From a bacterium (GTDB taxonomy: Bacteria > Margulisbacteria > Marinamargulisbacteria > JAAEMD01): a DNA stretch of 33,513 bases. The notes beneath the pieces are model-generated. The model did no database searches. It was not told the DNA's origin and worked only from the letters and a program-made list of their open reading frames with translations. The position numbers and the translations under genes are program-made. The stretch covers positions 1 through 33,513 of the forward strand of contig JAAEMD010000004.1 in assembly GCA_024225875.1 (NCBI GenBank), written 5' to 3'. Below are positions 8,415 to 17,478 of the stretch, one piece after another; the stretch's first letter is position 1, and each line of letters starts with the position of its first letter.

Positions 8415-9377
8415 ATGTTAAATACTGGAGTTATCGGCCTTGGTAATATGGGGCGGCACCATGTTAGATTATACAGCGAAAATAAAAGAGTTAATTTAGT
8501 TTGCGTTTGCGATATTCATCAGGACATCTTAAATAAATTCACTTCTAATTATTCATGCCGGGGTTACTTAAACCTCGATGATATGTTAAATAATGAAGAA
8601 CTTGACGCAGTAACCATAACCTCACCAACCTCATTACACTACGAAATTGCTAAAAAAATCATCCAGAAAGGCATCCATGTTCTTATTGAAAAACCAGTTA
8701 CAGATACAACCGAAAGAGCTAACGAGTTAATAGATCTTGCAAAAAAACATAATGTGATAATTATGGTCGGTCATATAGAACGTTTTAACCCGGCTGTTAC
8801 AGCTCTTAAAAAACTAATCGATGAAGGTCAGGCAGGCAGGATCATTTCCCTTTCTTCCCGCAGGCTTGGAACCTTTCCTAATCAAATAAAAGATGCCAGT
8901 GTTATTATTGATCTGGCAGTACATGATATTGATATCTGTTCTTACTTACTGGATAAAGAACCTGTAAAAGTATATGCCCATAAAGTTAAGGCTCTTATTG
9001 ACAGTAGAGAAGACCATGCAGAACTTTTTCTTACTTATGACAATGAAAGCGCTTTTATTCAAGTTAACTGGATAACCCCCATAAAGATAAGGACCCTTGC
9101 AGTAACAGGAACCAGAGGCTATGTAGAGCTGGATTATCTAACAAAAAAATTAACTTTATATAAGAGTAATTACTCCAGAAGCAAAGATATAAACGGAGAA
9201 ACTGTTATAAATTTTAAAGATACTGAAAAAGTTGATATACCTGTTCAAAACATCGATCAGCTGACAGTAGAAATAGACCATTTTGTTACCTGTATCAAAG
9301 AAAACAGGCCGCCTCTAATAGACGGTGAAGCAGGAAAGAAAGCTCTGGAAACAGCACTTAATGTTCTTAATCAATAA
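8415..9377 (+). CDS. Gfo/Idh/MocA-family NAD(P)-dependent sugar oxidoreductase
   Basis: The N-terminal Rossmann fold opens with GVIGLGNMGRHH (NAD(P) binding), followed by the family's EKPVT motif around residue 93 and the FNPAV segment. The C-terminal alpha/beta domain carries IIDLAVHDIDICSYL, with the usual catalytic-region His. At 320 residues it is complete. Relatives oxidise or reduce sugars and nucleotide sugars; WbpB-like UDP-sugar 3-dehydrogenases belong here, which would suit the surface-sugar genes in this window, but substrate cannot be read from the sequence. Two purine-rich sites (AGGAGG and GGAG) precede the ATG. It is divergent from hrcA and flanked by interspersed repeats on both sides, so it may be its own transcription unit. 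Confidence 0.85.
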   Translation: MLNTGVIGLGNMGRHHVRLYSENKRVNLVCVCDIHQDILNKFTSNYSCRGYLNLDDMLNNEELDAVTITSPTSLHYEIAKKIIQKGIHVLIEKPVTDTTERANELIDLAKKHNVIIMVGHIERFNPAVTALKKLIDEGQAGRIISLSSRRLGTFPNQIKDASVIIDLAVHDIDICSYLLDKEPVKVYAHKVKALIDSREDHAELFLTYDNESAFIQVNWITPIKIRTLAVTGTRGYVELDYLTKKLTLYKSNYSRSKDINGETVINFKDTEKVDIPVQNIDQLTVEIDHFVTCIKENRPPLIDGEAGKKALETALNVLNQ

Positions 9378-9458
9378 AGAATGATTTAATTAATTTCCTT
9401 AACTGTATCAGGAAAAAATTCAGCACTTCAAAAAAAAGTGTTTAATAATAGAAGTTAC

Positions 9459-9574
9459 TATAGCTGGTACAAATTGAACTGTCCGTTTAAATGGGAAAGT
9501 GCAGTGTACTGGCGTACATTAAAGAAGTCATTTGAAAACTTTAGTGTCGGACATTTTACTGTGGAACAGCTATA
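9459..9574 (+). repeat. Interspersed palindromic repeat, copy 2
   Basis: 116 bp between the oxidoreductase and metK. Ends are TATAGCTGGTACAAATTG and CTGTGGAACAGCTATA; the centre is GTACTGGCGTAC. Immediate flanks GAAGTT and AACTTC extend the palindrome outward. The whole unit can fold into one long imperfect hairpin when transcribed. Confidence 0.92.
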
Positions 9575-9661
9575 AACTTCCAAAACAATAAATATAATGA
9601 TAAACTTCCATTAAAATATTTAATATATATAATTTAACTTAGATAGAAAGGTTTAACTAAA

Positions 9662-10819
9662 ATGACGTATTTATTTAGTTCTGAATCTGTCTCGGAAGGA
9701 CATCCGGATAAACTTTGTGATCAGATATCTGATGCAATTCTTGATGAAGCTTATAGACAGGATCCCCTGTCCCGTGTTGCAGCAGAATGCTTCACAACTA
9801 CAGGATTAGTCGTTATTGGAGGTGAAATAACAACCAGGGCTCAACTGGATATTCAAAATATTGTAAGAAATACAATAAAAGAAATCGGCTACACTAATCC
9901 TGACTATGGACTGGATGGAAACAGCTGTTCTGTTCTATCTGCAATTCATGACCAGTCACCAGATATTGCACAGGGAGTTAACAAAGGTGCCGGACTACAT
10001 AAGGAAATGGGCGCTGGAGATCAGGGTATGATGTTTGGCTATGCCTGCCGTCAAACACCTGCATTGATGCCACTGCCAATATATCTTTCACATAACCTGG
10101 TTAAGGAACTGGCTCGTATAAGAAAGGCAAAGGAGCTATCGTACTTAAGACCGGATTCGAAAGCACAGGTTACAATAGAGTATGAAAATAATTTACCAAA
10201 AAGAGCTCATACAGTAGTAATATCAACACAGCATGATCCTGACGTCAGTCTTGAAACTATTGAAAAGGATATGATCAGCAAATTAATTAAAAATGTAATC
10301 CCGTCACAGTATTTAGATGAAAAAACAAGATACTTTATTAATCCTACCGGCCGCTTCGTTATCGGAGGCCCTCATGGAGACACCGGACTGACCGGCAGAA
10401 AAATCATTGTTGATACTTATGGCGGTTGGGGCGCTCATGGCGGAGGAGCTTTTTCTGGCAAAGACTGCTCAAAGGTAGATCGTTCCGGAGCATATATGGC
10501 AAGATATATTGCTAAAAATATAGTTGCCGCAGAGATTGCTAAAGAAATTGAAATACAAATAGCTTATGCTATTGGCGTTGCTGAACCGGTTTCATTAACA
10601 GTAAAAACGTATGGTTCAGGAAAAGTATCAAATCTTGAAATTACTAAATTAATAAATGACCACTTTGATTTAACCCCGGAAGGCATAATTAAAACACTGG
10701 ACTTAAGACGTCCAATATACAAAAAAACAGCTGCTTACGGGCATTTTGGTCGTGATGATTTAGATGTTAGCTGGGAAAAAACGGATAAAGCTGAAGAATT
10801 AAAAAAAGCTGTAAGTTAA
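9662..10819 (+). CDS. metK: S-adenosylmethionine synthetase (methionine adenosyltransferase)
   Basis: Makes S-adenosylmethionine from methionine and ATP in the cytosol. The sequence is canonical over 385 residues: [19 protein letters not shown] at the N-terminus, [13 protein letters not shown] (ATP-binding signature), [14 protein letters not shown], and the glycine-rich [16 protein letters not shown] phosphate loop. An AGAAAGG site precedes the ATG. No SAM riboswitch is visible upstream; that space holds the repeat and AT-rich DNA. SAM-dependent polyamine or ethylene-type chemistry would release methylthioadenosine, the substrate of MtnP encoded further downstream. Confidence 0.98.
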   Translation: MTYLFSSESVSEGHPDKLCDQISDAILDEAYRQDPLSRVAAECFTTTGLVVIGGEITTRAQLDIQNIVRNTIKEIGYTNPDYGLDGNSCSVLSAIHDQSPDIAQGVNKGAGLHKEMGAGDQGMMFGYACRQTPALMPLPIYLSHNLVKELARIRKAKELSYLRPDSKAQVTIEYENNLPKRAHTVVISTQHDPDVSLETIEKDMISKLIKNVIPSQYLDEKTRYFINPTGRFVIGGPHGDTGLTGRKIIVDTYGGWGAHGGGAFSGKDCSKVDRSGAYMARYIAKNIVAAEIAKEIEIQIAYAIGVAEPVSLTVKTYGSGKVSNLEITKLINDHFDLTPEGIIKTLDLRRPIYKKTAAYGHFGRDDLDVSWEKTDKAEELKKAVS

Positions 10820-10896
10820 TAAGTTTTTATGCATGTTTATGACAATATTTATAGAATATGAAATACAGTATTATGACTATGATTTTTTACCTTTAA

Positions 10897-10914
10897 TTAG
10901 TTAGACATAACTAA
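10897..10914. promoter_or_regulatory. Small inverted repeat between metK and the cinA-like gene
   Basis: TTAGTTA and TAACTAA flank 4 nt. It lies in the 185-bp gap after metK, which otherwise shows no gene and no convincing terminator. It may be an operator or chance in AT-rich DNA. Confidence 0.25.
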
Positions 10915-11004
10915 ATTTATTGTTTATTTACATAAAAAGTGCAGAGGCAATAGCTTTATATTAACTTTTTTTATCATGCTTCCCGTTTTTGGATAAAAAA
11001 TAAA

Positions 11005-11532
11005 ATGGAAAATATTTTGTTTCAGAATGAACTTGATGATGCAACTCTCAAGTTTAACAGTAAACTTGATTTTGATGTGGCTAGATTATTAAAAACATCG
11101 AAACTAACGCTTTCTGTAGCAGAAACTGTTACAGGAGGAATGCTGGCACAAAGACTAACCAGCTTACCAGGCAGTTTAGTCTATTTTAAAGGTGGTGTTA
11201 TTTGTATAGACACTTTATCGAAAATAAATATTTGCGGGGCAAGCCCTGCCACACTTAGAAAAAAAGGTGAATACAGTAAAGAGTTAACACTAGAACTGGC
11301 AAATGGTGTAAAAAATATAATGAAAACAGATATTTCAATAGCAATTACAGGCCATACAAGTCGTTTTGCTGATAAAAAAGATGAGGTCTTCGGAAAAATT
11401 AATGCAGGCTTCATGTTTAAGAATGATAAAAAGATAAAAGTTTTTAAATTTAATGGAACAAGAAATATAATAAGATATCAGTCAACACTAGCTGCTTTAG
11501 GTTATTTACGCCAGTGGCTTTTAGCACATTAA
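11005..11532 (+). CDS. CinA C-terminal-domain protein (PncC-like), degenerate
   Basis: 175 residues forming a single CinA C-terminal domain, the nicotinamide-nucleotide amidase fold. LSVAETVTGGMLAQRL, SLPGSLVYFKGGVI and the GEYSKELTLELANGV helix align with the family. Two positions are unusual. The normally conserved AESCTGG is AETVTGG (39-45), losing the Ser and Cys. The TGIAGP-type loop is TGHTSRFADKKDE (115 on), losing the Gly-Pro. Amidase activity is therefore doubtful. The COG1058 N-terminal domain of full CinA is absent. It lies 52 bp before recA, the position cinA holds in many Firmicutes, so descent from cinA is likely even if function has changed. The start ATG has no good ribosome site. 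Confidence 0.8.
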   Translation: MENILFQNELDDATLKFNSKLDFDVARLLKTSKLTLSVAETVTGGMLAQRLTSLPGSLVYFKGGVICIDTLSKINICGASPATLRKKGEYSKELTLELANGVKNIMKTDISIAITGHTSRFADKKDEVFGKINAGFMFKNDKKIKVFKFNGTRNIIRYQSTLAALGYLRQWLLAH

Positions 11533-11584
11533 CTAAATTAAAAATGCTCTTTACCTTATTTACAAGTTATTAAAGGAGGATAAA

Positions 11585-12601
11585 ATGGACGAAAATAAAA
11601 CAAAAGCTCTTGACTTTGCTATAACACAAATTGAAAAAGCACACGGAAAAGGTTCTATTATGTGGTTAGGAAACTCACCAAAACAAACGTGTAGCGTAGT
11701 TTCTTCTGGTGCACTATCACTGGATCTGGCTCTTGGAGTCGGCGGCTACCCTACCGGCAGGATTGTTGAAATATTTGGACCGGAAGCTTCCGGAAAAACA
11801 ACACTATCTCTTCACGCTGTTGCTGAAACACAAAAAAATGGCGGTGTGTGTGCCTATATTGATACTGAGCACGCTTTAAATGCAGTTTATGCTGAAAAAC
11901 TGGGAATTAATTTACAAACCCTGCTTTTATCTCAGCCTGACTATGGTGAACAAGCACTTGAAATTGCTGAAACTTTAGTAAGATCAGGAGCTATAGATCT
12001 AATTGTTATAGATTCTGTTGCTGCGCTGGTACCCAAGTCAGAAATAGAAGGTGAAATGGGAGACCCTACAATGGGTACCCAGGCCAGACTAATGTCACAG
12101 GCTTTAAGAAAACTCACAGCTATTGTAAATAAATCCAATACCACAATTATTTTTGTTAACCAGATAAGAGAAAAACTCGGTGTAATGTTCGGAAATCCTG
12201 AAGTTACTCCCGGAGGACGAGCCTTAAAGTTCTATTCTTCTATCCGCATTGATATCCGAAAAATCGAATCAATAAAAACCGGTGTTGATATAACCGGTCA
12301 CAAAGTAAGAGTAAAAATTGTTAAAAACAAAGTAGCTCCACCATTTAAGTATACAGAGCTTGAAATTGAATTTGGCAAAGGAATATCAGGTGTTGGAGAT
12401 CTCCTGGACCTGGGTGTCAATATGGGCTTTATAGAAAAAAGCGGCACCTGGTTTTCTGTTGGAAAAGAAAGAATGGGCCAGGGAAGAGAAGCCGGAAAAA
12501 AGTTTTTGCGGGAAAATGAAGAAATCGCTAATGATATCAGAAATAAAATAAAGGCAAAAACAGGCCTTGTTCCAACTGCCGGAAAAAAAGAGGAGGAATA
12601 A
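11585..12601 (+). CDS. recA: Recombinase RecA
   Basis: ATP-dependent strand-exchange protein of homologous recombination and SOS signalling, 338 residues. Walker A is GPEASGKT (65-72). The catalytic Glu lies in IDTEHALN, loop L1 in [23 protein letters not shown], and loop L2 precedes [13 protein letters not shown], the form common in Firmicutes. The C-terminal domain ends in an acidic EEE tail. IDTEHALN differs from the usual IDAEHALD at two positions near the nucleotide. A strong AAAGGAGG site precedes the ATG. No LexA-type box is visible upstream. The gene is followed by rny with only 3 bp between stop and start, so the two are translationally coupled. Confidence 0.97.
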   Translation: MDENKTKALDFAITQIEKAHGKGSIMWLGNSPKQTCSVVSSGALSLDLALGVGGYPTGRIVEIFGPEASGKTTLSLHAVAETQKNGGVCAYIDTEHALNAVYAEKLGINLQTLLLSQPDYGEQALEIAETLVRSGAIDLIVIDSVAALVPKSEIEGEMGDPTMGTQARLMSQALRKLTAIVNKSNTTIIFVNQIREKLGVMFGNPEVTPGGRALKFYSSIRIDIRKIESIKTGVDITGHKVRVKIVKNKVAPPFKYTELEIEFGKGISGVGDLLDLGVNMGFIEKSGTWFSVGKERMGQGREAGKKFLRENEEIANDIRNKIKAKTGLVPTAGKKEEE

Positions 12602-12604
12602 AAA

Positions 12605-14143
12605 GTGAGTTTATTAATCGCACTGTCCAGTGCAGGAATAATACTTATAACAGGGGTTTTTGTTTTCTTTATAATAAGAAAAAAATCTGCTGATATTAAA
12701 ATAGAAAATGCTGAAAAAAAAGCTCAGCACACTCTGGAAGATGCTGCTATCAAGGCACAGTCAATCCTCGCAAAAGCAAATACTGAAGGGCAGGATGTAA
12801 TAACAAAAGCGCGTCTTGGAGTTGAAGAAGAGGTTAAGGCCAGAAGACAGGCCATTGCTCAAGTCGAAAATAGAGTACTGCAAAAAGAAAAATATATTGA
12901 TACCAGAGAAACTCACCTGAGTGAAAAAGAATCCATGCTGGAAAAAGATCTTGAAAAGGTAAAAAACCTTAAGAAAAAACAGGAAGCTATTATTCAGGAT
13001 CTTTCCGATACTCTGGAAAAAGCTGCGGGCTATTCAAAAGAAGAGGCAAAAAAAATACTTCTTACTAATGTTGAAAGAGAAGTACGTCAGAGAGCTGGTC
13101 TTATGATAAAGCAAATTGAGGACCAGGCCAGAATAATAGCTAATAGAAAAGCCAGAGAAATTATAACTGATGCTATACAAAGAACAGCTATTGATCATAT
13201 TTCCGAAATCACAACTTCGGTAGTACAGCTGCCTGATGATGATATGAAAGGAAGGATCATTGGACGAGAAGGTAGAAATATCCGTGTATTTGAAGCTGTT
13301 ACAGGGGTAGATGTTATAATAGACGATACACCTGGAGCAGTTGTACTTTCATCATTTGATCCCATAAGAAGAGAAATTGCAAAATTAACGCTGTCTAAAC
13401 TTATTTCTGACGGACGTATCCATCCTACCAGAATAGAAGAGCTTGTTGAGATTTCCAGAAAAAATCTTAAAGAGTTCATTATAGAAAAAGGTGAGCAGGC
13501 TGCTGATCAGCTGGGGCTGCAGTTCTCTCCAAAAATCATTGAACTGTTAGGCAAGCTGCATTTCAGAACAAGTTACGGTCAGAATATTCTGACCCACTCT
13601 ATTGAATGTGCGCATACAGCAGCTATTATGGCTCAAGAATTACAGGTTAATGCTCACCTGGCAAAAAGAGGTGCCCTGTTACATGATATAGGTAAAGCTC
13701 TTGATTTTGAGCAGGATGGCACACATGTACAACTGGGTAAAGAAGTCTGCGAAAAAGCTAATGAATCTGAAGAAGTTCTAAACTGTATTGAAGCTCATCA
13801 TGAAGACGTTGCACCAGAAACAGTTGAAGCTATACTGGTAATGGTAGCAGACAGAATATCTTCTGTCAGACCAGGGGCCAGACGCGAGTCACTTGAAACA
13901 TATATTAAAAGACTTGAAAAACTGGAAACTGTTGCAAATTCTTTTGAAGGTATAGATAAGGCATACGCTATCCAGGCAGGACGTGAAATAAGGGTTGTTG
14001 TCAAACCGGATGAAGTTGATGATCCCGCTGCTTATAAATTAGCTTTAGATATTGCTAAGAAAATAGAGTCAGATGTTGATTATCCAGGAGAAGTTAAAGT
14101 ATCTATTATCCGTGAAACAAGAGCAGTCGGAGTTGCAAAATAA
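12605..14143 (+). CDS. rny: Ribonuclease Y
   Basis: Membrane-anchored endoribonuclease that starts mRNA decay. 512 residues in the standard order: one N-terminal membrane helix (about 3-25), a long charged coiled coil to about 190, a KH RNA-binding domain with MKGRIIGREGRNIRVFEAVTG, then an HD domain with LLHDIGKALDFEQDGTH supplying the metal ligands, and the C-terminal IRVVVKPDEVDD region. It starts with GTG; the ribosome site GAGGAGG lies inside the end of recA. It keeps the recA-rny-ymdB order seen in Bacillus and relatives. RNase Y rather than RNase E as decay enzyme fits a Firmicutes-like or candidate-phylum background. Confidence 0.97.
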   Translation: MSLLIALSSAGIILITGVFVFFIIRKKSADIKIENAEKKAQHTLEDAAIKAQSILAKANTEGQDVITKARLGVEEEVKARRQAIAQVENRVLQKEKYIDTRETHLSEKESMLEKDLEKVKNLKKKQEAIIQDLSDTLEKAAGYSKEEAKKILLTNVEREVRQRAGLMIKQIEDQARIIANRKAREIITDAIQRTAIDHISEITTSVVQLPDDDMKGRIIGREGRNIRVFEAVTGVDVIIDDTPGAVVLSSFDPIRREIAKLTLSKLISDGRIHPTRIEELVEISRKNLKEFIIEKGEQAADQLGLQFSPKIIELLGKLHFRTSYGQNILTHSIECAHTAAIMAQELQVNAHLAKRGALLHDIGKALDFEQDGTHVQLGKEVCEKANESEEVLNCIEAHHEDVAPETVEAILVMVADRISSVRPGARRESLETYIKRLEKLETVANSFEGIDKAYAIQAGREIRVVVKPDEVDDPAAYKLALDIAKKIESDVDYPGEVKVSIIRETRAVGVAK

Positions 14144-14187
14144 TGATGATACAGTAACCATATATTTTTTGTAGATATCTATTTAAT

Positions 14188-14979
14188 ATGAAACTTATTA
14201 ATATACTTTGTCTTGGTGATGTTGTTGGAAAGCCAGGTAGAGAATGTCTTGAGAATAATTTAAAAAACATTCAAGATAAGCACAATATAGATTTTACGGT
14301 ATGCAATATTGAAAACGCTGCTGGTGGATTTGGTTTCACAAGAAACACTTATATTGATTTAAAAAACATAAATATCAACGCTTTTACTTCAGGTAACCAT
14401 GTATATCAGCAAAAATCTGTTCTACAGGACTTCAGCTACTTTAAGAGCCTGGTCAGACCTCTAAATTTTCCGAGTGATAATCCGGGGGCCGGATACAGGA
14501 TTTTTAATCTTAACACTATAAAAATCGGGGTTGTTAATCTTATTGGAAGGGTATTTCTTGGTGAATATGACTGTCCATTCCATTGCATCAAAAATCATAT
14601 TCACCAGATTAAAAAAGAAACCCCGATCATTTTAGTAGACTTCCATGCTGAAGCTACATCTGAAAAAGAAGCCATGGGCTGGTTCCTTGATGGAGAGGTT
14701 TCTCTTATATACGGAACACATACCCATGTAATGACAGCTGATGAGAGAATCCTGCATAAATCAACGGCTTATATTACTGACATCGGTATGACTGGAGCAA
14801 GAAACAGTATTCTGGGCATGAAAAAAGAGCCGGTTATAAAAAAATTTCTTACACAAATGCCCAGCCGGTTTGAAATACCAAAGGATGATGAATGTATTTT
14901 TAACGGTATCAAATGTGTTATTGAAACAGAAACAGGAAAAGCTGTTTGCATTGAAAGGATCTTTGAAGTTTTTAATTAG
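14188..14979 (+). CDS. ymdB: YmdB-family metallophosphoesterase
   Basis: 263 residues with every metal-site motif of the YmdB group: GDVVGKPGR at the N-terminus, NIENAAGGFG, SGNHVY, VDFHAEATSEK and GTHTHVMTADERI. In Bacillus subtilis YmdB hydrolyses 2',3'-cyclic nucleotides and affects biofilm gene expression and motility. The gene follows rny by 44 bp, as in Firmicutes, and probably belongs to the same transcript. GNHVYQ replaces the more usual GNH-W/D context, a small change. The expected next gene in Bacillus, spoVS, is absent; a repeat and a tiny DHp protein follow instead. Confidence 0.93.
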   Translation: MKLINILCLGDVVGKPGRECLENNLKNIQDKHNIDFTVCNIENAAGGFGFTRNTYIDLKNININAFTSGNHVYQQKSVLQDFSYFKSLVRPLNFPSDNPGAGYRIFNLNTIKIGVVNLIGRVFLGEYDCPFHCIKNHIHQIKKETPIILVDFHAEATSEKEAMGWFLDGEVSLIYGTHTHVMTADERILHKSTAYITDIGMTGARNSILGMKKEPVIKKFLTQMPSRFEIPKDDECIFNGIKCVIETETGKAVCIERIFEVFN

Positions 14980-15013
14980 ATTTACTCTGTTATTTACAGC
15001 CTGTCTTCAAGTT

Positions 15014-15133
15014 TATACAGCTGGTACAAATTGAACTGTCCGTTTAAATGGCTGAGTGCAGCTTCACAGACGTACATAAACGAAGTCATTTGAAAACTTT
15101 AAGTGTCGGACATTTTACTTTGGATCAGCTATA
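15014..15133 (+). repeat. Interspersed palindromic repeat, copy 3
   Basis: About 120 bp in the 256-bp gap after ymdB. It has the longer left end TATACAGCTGG (as in copy 1a) and right end TTTGGATCAGCTATA. The centre is diverged on one side (CACAGACGTACATAAACG), breaking the inner GTAC palindrome. The gap holds no other recognisable feature. Confidence 0.9.
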
Positions 15134-15235
15134 GTGTGCCCTTACTGTACTTATCCAGCAAGGCTGATATAGAGCAGGTAGTTAATTTTTAATTCTATAA
15201 AATAACAAATAATCTTGTTACAATAATTTTAACTT

Positions 15236-15532
15236 ATGAAAATATTAATAGATCTGAATATAATAAAAAAAGAAAAGCTGCCTGAACAAATAAACGTTAC
15301 GCTTCACCATGAAATCAGCAGCCCCTTAACCAGCATTATGATTGGATCTCAAGCCTTGAGCGAGTGGTTTGCAGATGGATCTGATGAAAAACATGTAATC
15401 AGCCATATAAAAGACTGCTCGAAACGTATTAAGGAAACAATGGGTTCTTCAGGTAATTTAAAAAACATTATTATTGATGAATATTTAGATGGAATAAAGA
15501 TGGTCAATTTATCAAAATCAAAAGGCCTCTGA
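15236..15532 (+). CDS. Stand-alone histidine-kinase dimerisation (DHp/HisKA) mini-protein
   Basis: 98 residues. LHHEISSPLTSIMIGSQAL (23-41) matches the H-box of histidine kinases (HEI-xPL-xxI), with His25 as the likely phospho-acceptor. A second helix (about 52-70) could complete the two-helix hairpin of a DHp domain. No sensor and no ATP-binding (N, G1, G2) domain follows; the ORF ends 30 bp before lptB. It could be a phosphotransfer protein served by another kinase, or the surviving fragment of a broken kinase gene. No good ribosome site precedes the ATG, which weakens the case for expression. The H-box is seen directly; function is inference. Confidence 0.55.
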   Translation: MKILIDLNIIKKEKLPEQINVTLHHEISSPLTSIMIGSQALSEWFADGSDEKHVISHIKDCSKRIKETMGSSGNLKNIIIDEYLDGIKMVNLSKSKGL

Positions 15533-15561
15533 CAATGTCTAAATAAGACAGGCACCATATT

Positions 15562-16281
15562 ATGATAAAAGCAAAAAATTTAGTTAAAATATATCATGGA
15601 CGAAAAGTAGTAGATGATGTAAATCTCACAATGAGCCGGGGAGAAATCGTAGGGTTACTCGGGCCAAACGGAGCCGGTAAAACAACTACTTTTTATATGA
15701 TTATAGGGCTTATCAAACCTGCGGCTGGAGAAGTGTTTTTCGATGATATCAACATAACCAGAATACCTATGTTTAAAAGAGCAAGACTGGGGCTGGGTTA
15801 TCTTCCACAAGAATCATCTATATTTAAAAAACTGACAGTTGAAGAGAATGTTTTAGCCTTATGGGAGATAGTCAAAAACATTCCGCCAGAAAAATATGAA
15901 GAAAAACTTGTTGAACTGTTAAAAGAAATGGGGTTATTACACTTAAGAAAATCCAGGGGCATTGAACTTTCAGGAGGAGAAAAAAGGAGGGTTGAGATTG
16001 TTAGAGCACTTGCTACAAATCCATCTTTTATACTGCTTGATGAACCTTTCGCAGGAATTGATCCTATAGCTGTAAACGAAATTCAGGAAATAATAAAATC
16101 TCTAAAAAAGAAAGGCCTTGGCATTATTATAACTGATCATAATGTACGTGAAACACTATCAATAACTGATAGAGCCTACCTGATCCATCAGGGCAAATTA
16201 ATTTTATCCGGCAATTCCAAAGAAATTGCGTCCAGTAAAGTAGCAAAAGAGTTTTATCTTGGTGATAACTTCAAACTTTAG
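15562..16281 (+). CDS. lptB: LPS export ABC transporter ATP-binding protein LptB
   Basis: Cytoplasmic ATPase that powers LPS extraction from the inner membrane together with LptF and LptG. 239 residues with Walker A GPNGAGKTT (34-42), Q-loop LGYLPQESSIFKKLTVEEN, signature LSGGEKRRVEIVRAL, Walker B FILLDEPFAGIDP and the H-loop IITDHNVRETL. The LPQE-SIF-LTVEEN and GIDPIAV segments are typical of LptB rather than of amino-acid transport ATPases. It overlaps the next gene, an LptF-type permease, by about 20 bp, confirming the pairing. It implies a diderm cell with LPS. Confidence 0.95.
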   Translation: MIKAKNLVKIYHGRKVVDDVNLTMSRGEIVGLLGPNGAGKTTTFYMIIGLIKPAAGEVFFDDINITRIPMFKRARLGLGYLPQESSIFKKLTVEENVLALWEIVKNIPPEKYEEKLVELLKEMGLLHLRKSRGIELSGGEKRRVEIVRALATNPSFILLDEPFAGIDPIAVNEIQEIIKSLKKKGLGIIITDHNVRETLSITDRAYLIHQGKLILSGNSKEIASSKVAKEFYLGDNFKL

Positions 16282-17380
16282 AATACTAAAAATTATTGAC
16301 AGCTATATAATAAAAGAGCTTACAGGGCCCTTTATTTTCGGCATAGCTGCCTTTAGCTGTATCCTTGCTGGCAGTACAGTACTATTCCCATTAATAGGGA
16401 CAGCTGTTTCATACAACATCCCGTACACACAAGTTGTTCAGTTATTTATCTATAAGTTACCTAATGTAATAGTTTTTTCTTTTCCTATGTCTATGCTTCT
16501 TGCTTCTATCTTAGCCTTCTCCAGACTTAGCTCAGATAATGAACTAATGGCCTTCAGGTCTACAGGTATCAGCTTCAGGAGATTAGTAATACCTGTTATT
16601 ATTACAGGATTCTTTGTTAGTCTGTTTGCTATCTGGTTTAACGAATCAGTTGTACCCGTATCTTCCAATTCAGCAGAAAACTTAATGAGATCATTTACAA
16701 AAAAACAACTTCCTAATATTAAAAAGAACATAAACTTCACAGAGTATGACCCGATAACAAAAGATCCTGTTCGAACAATAAATGTCAGTGAAGTTAAAGA
16801 TGAAAAAATGAAAAATATTACAATCGCTGAGTATGATAAAGGTAAGCTTGCCCGTATTGTAAGAGCTGGCTCCGGGAAGTGGCTGGAATCCGGGCAGTGG
16901 ATATTCTTTAATGGTGTTATGCACAGCTTTCCGGCAACAGATATAACACAGGTTACAGTTATAGAGTTTGAAAAAGAGTATATTGACATAAAAATCAATC
17001 CTGTTGACCTGACAAAAAGAAAAAAGAACATAGAAGAAATGACAAGAAAAGAGCTTAAGGCAAGAATTATTATGAAAAAAAATACAGGTGCTGACCCCAT
17101 TAAAGACATCGTAAATTATCATCTAAAATATTCCGTTCCCTTTGCCTGCCTTATATTCTCAATATTAGGAACATCCGTAGGTTTGAAACCAAATAGAAGC
17201 TCTTCTGCTTTAGGACTCGGAATAAGTTTAATTGTTATTTTGATATATTATATTTTACTGGGGATCAGTACCGGGCTTGGTTTAGCACATGCAATACCTG
17301 CCCTGTTAGCTGCCTGGCTGCCAAATATAGTGATTGGCATGGCAGGTTTTTTTCTTTTACATAAAATTGCTCAGCAATAG
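16259..17380 (+). CDS. lptF: LptF/LptG (YjgP/YjgQ) family LPS export permease
   Basis: Inner-membrane permease of the LPS transporter, 373 residues. It begins IIDSYIIKELTGPFIFGIAAF, the usual first helix of LptF/G. Three N-terminal membrane helices include the conserved VFSFPMSMLLA, a periplasmic beta-jellyroll domain spans about 135-270, and three C-terminal helices follow. The ORF-track start is TTG at 16259 with GTG next, both inside lptB; there is no ATG near the expected beginning, so a non-ATG start coupled to lptB translation is likely. Only one permease gene is here; the partner may lie elsewhere. LptF versus LptG is not settled. Confidence 0.88.
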   Translation: MVITSNFRILKIIDSYIIKELTGPFIFGIAAFSCILAGSTVLFPLIGTAVSYNIPYTQVVQLFIYKLPNVIVFSFPMSMLLASILAFSRLSSDNELMAFRSTGISFRRLVIPVIITGFFVSLFAIWFNESVVPVSSNSAENLMRSFTKKQLPNIKKNINFTEYDPITKDPVRTINVSEVKDEKMKNITIAEYDKGKLARIVRAGSGKWLESGQWIFFNGVMHSFPATDITQVTVIEFEKEYIDIKINPVDLTKRKKNIEEMTRKELKARIIMKKNTGADPIKDIVNYHLKYSVPFACLIFSILGTSVGLKPNRSSSALGLGISLIVILIYYILLGISTGLGLAHAIPALLAAWLPNIVIGMAGFFLLHKIAQQ

Positions 17381-17478
17381 TTTAACAGTCTTAATAGTTA
17401 TTAGCCATTATCAGCAGGGAGTTTTATTGATATAATATCCCGGTTTATACTTTTATTTTTTTAAAAGGAGAATTTTTT

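Noticed and set aside
8153-9574. Possible CRISPR-like array from the closely spaced repeats
   Set aside because: The repeats are 70-120 bp palindromes with gene-sized gaps and no regular spacers; no cas genes are present.
9575-9661. SAM riboswitch upstream of metK
   Set aside because: The space is AT-rich with only a duplicated ATAAACTTCCA and no recognisable SAM riboswitch core.
11533-11584. LexA/SOS box upstream of recA
   Set aside because: Neither a GAAC-N4-GTTC nor a CTG-N10-CAG type dyad is present in the short spacer.
16450-17109. 219-residue minus-strand ORF opposite lptF
   Set aside because: Shadow of the lptF reading frame; low-complexity hydrophobic translation and no family motif.
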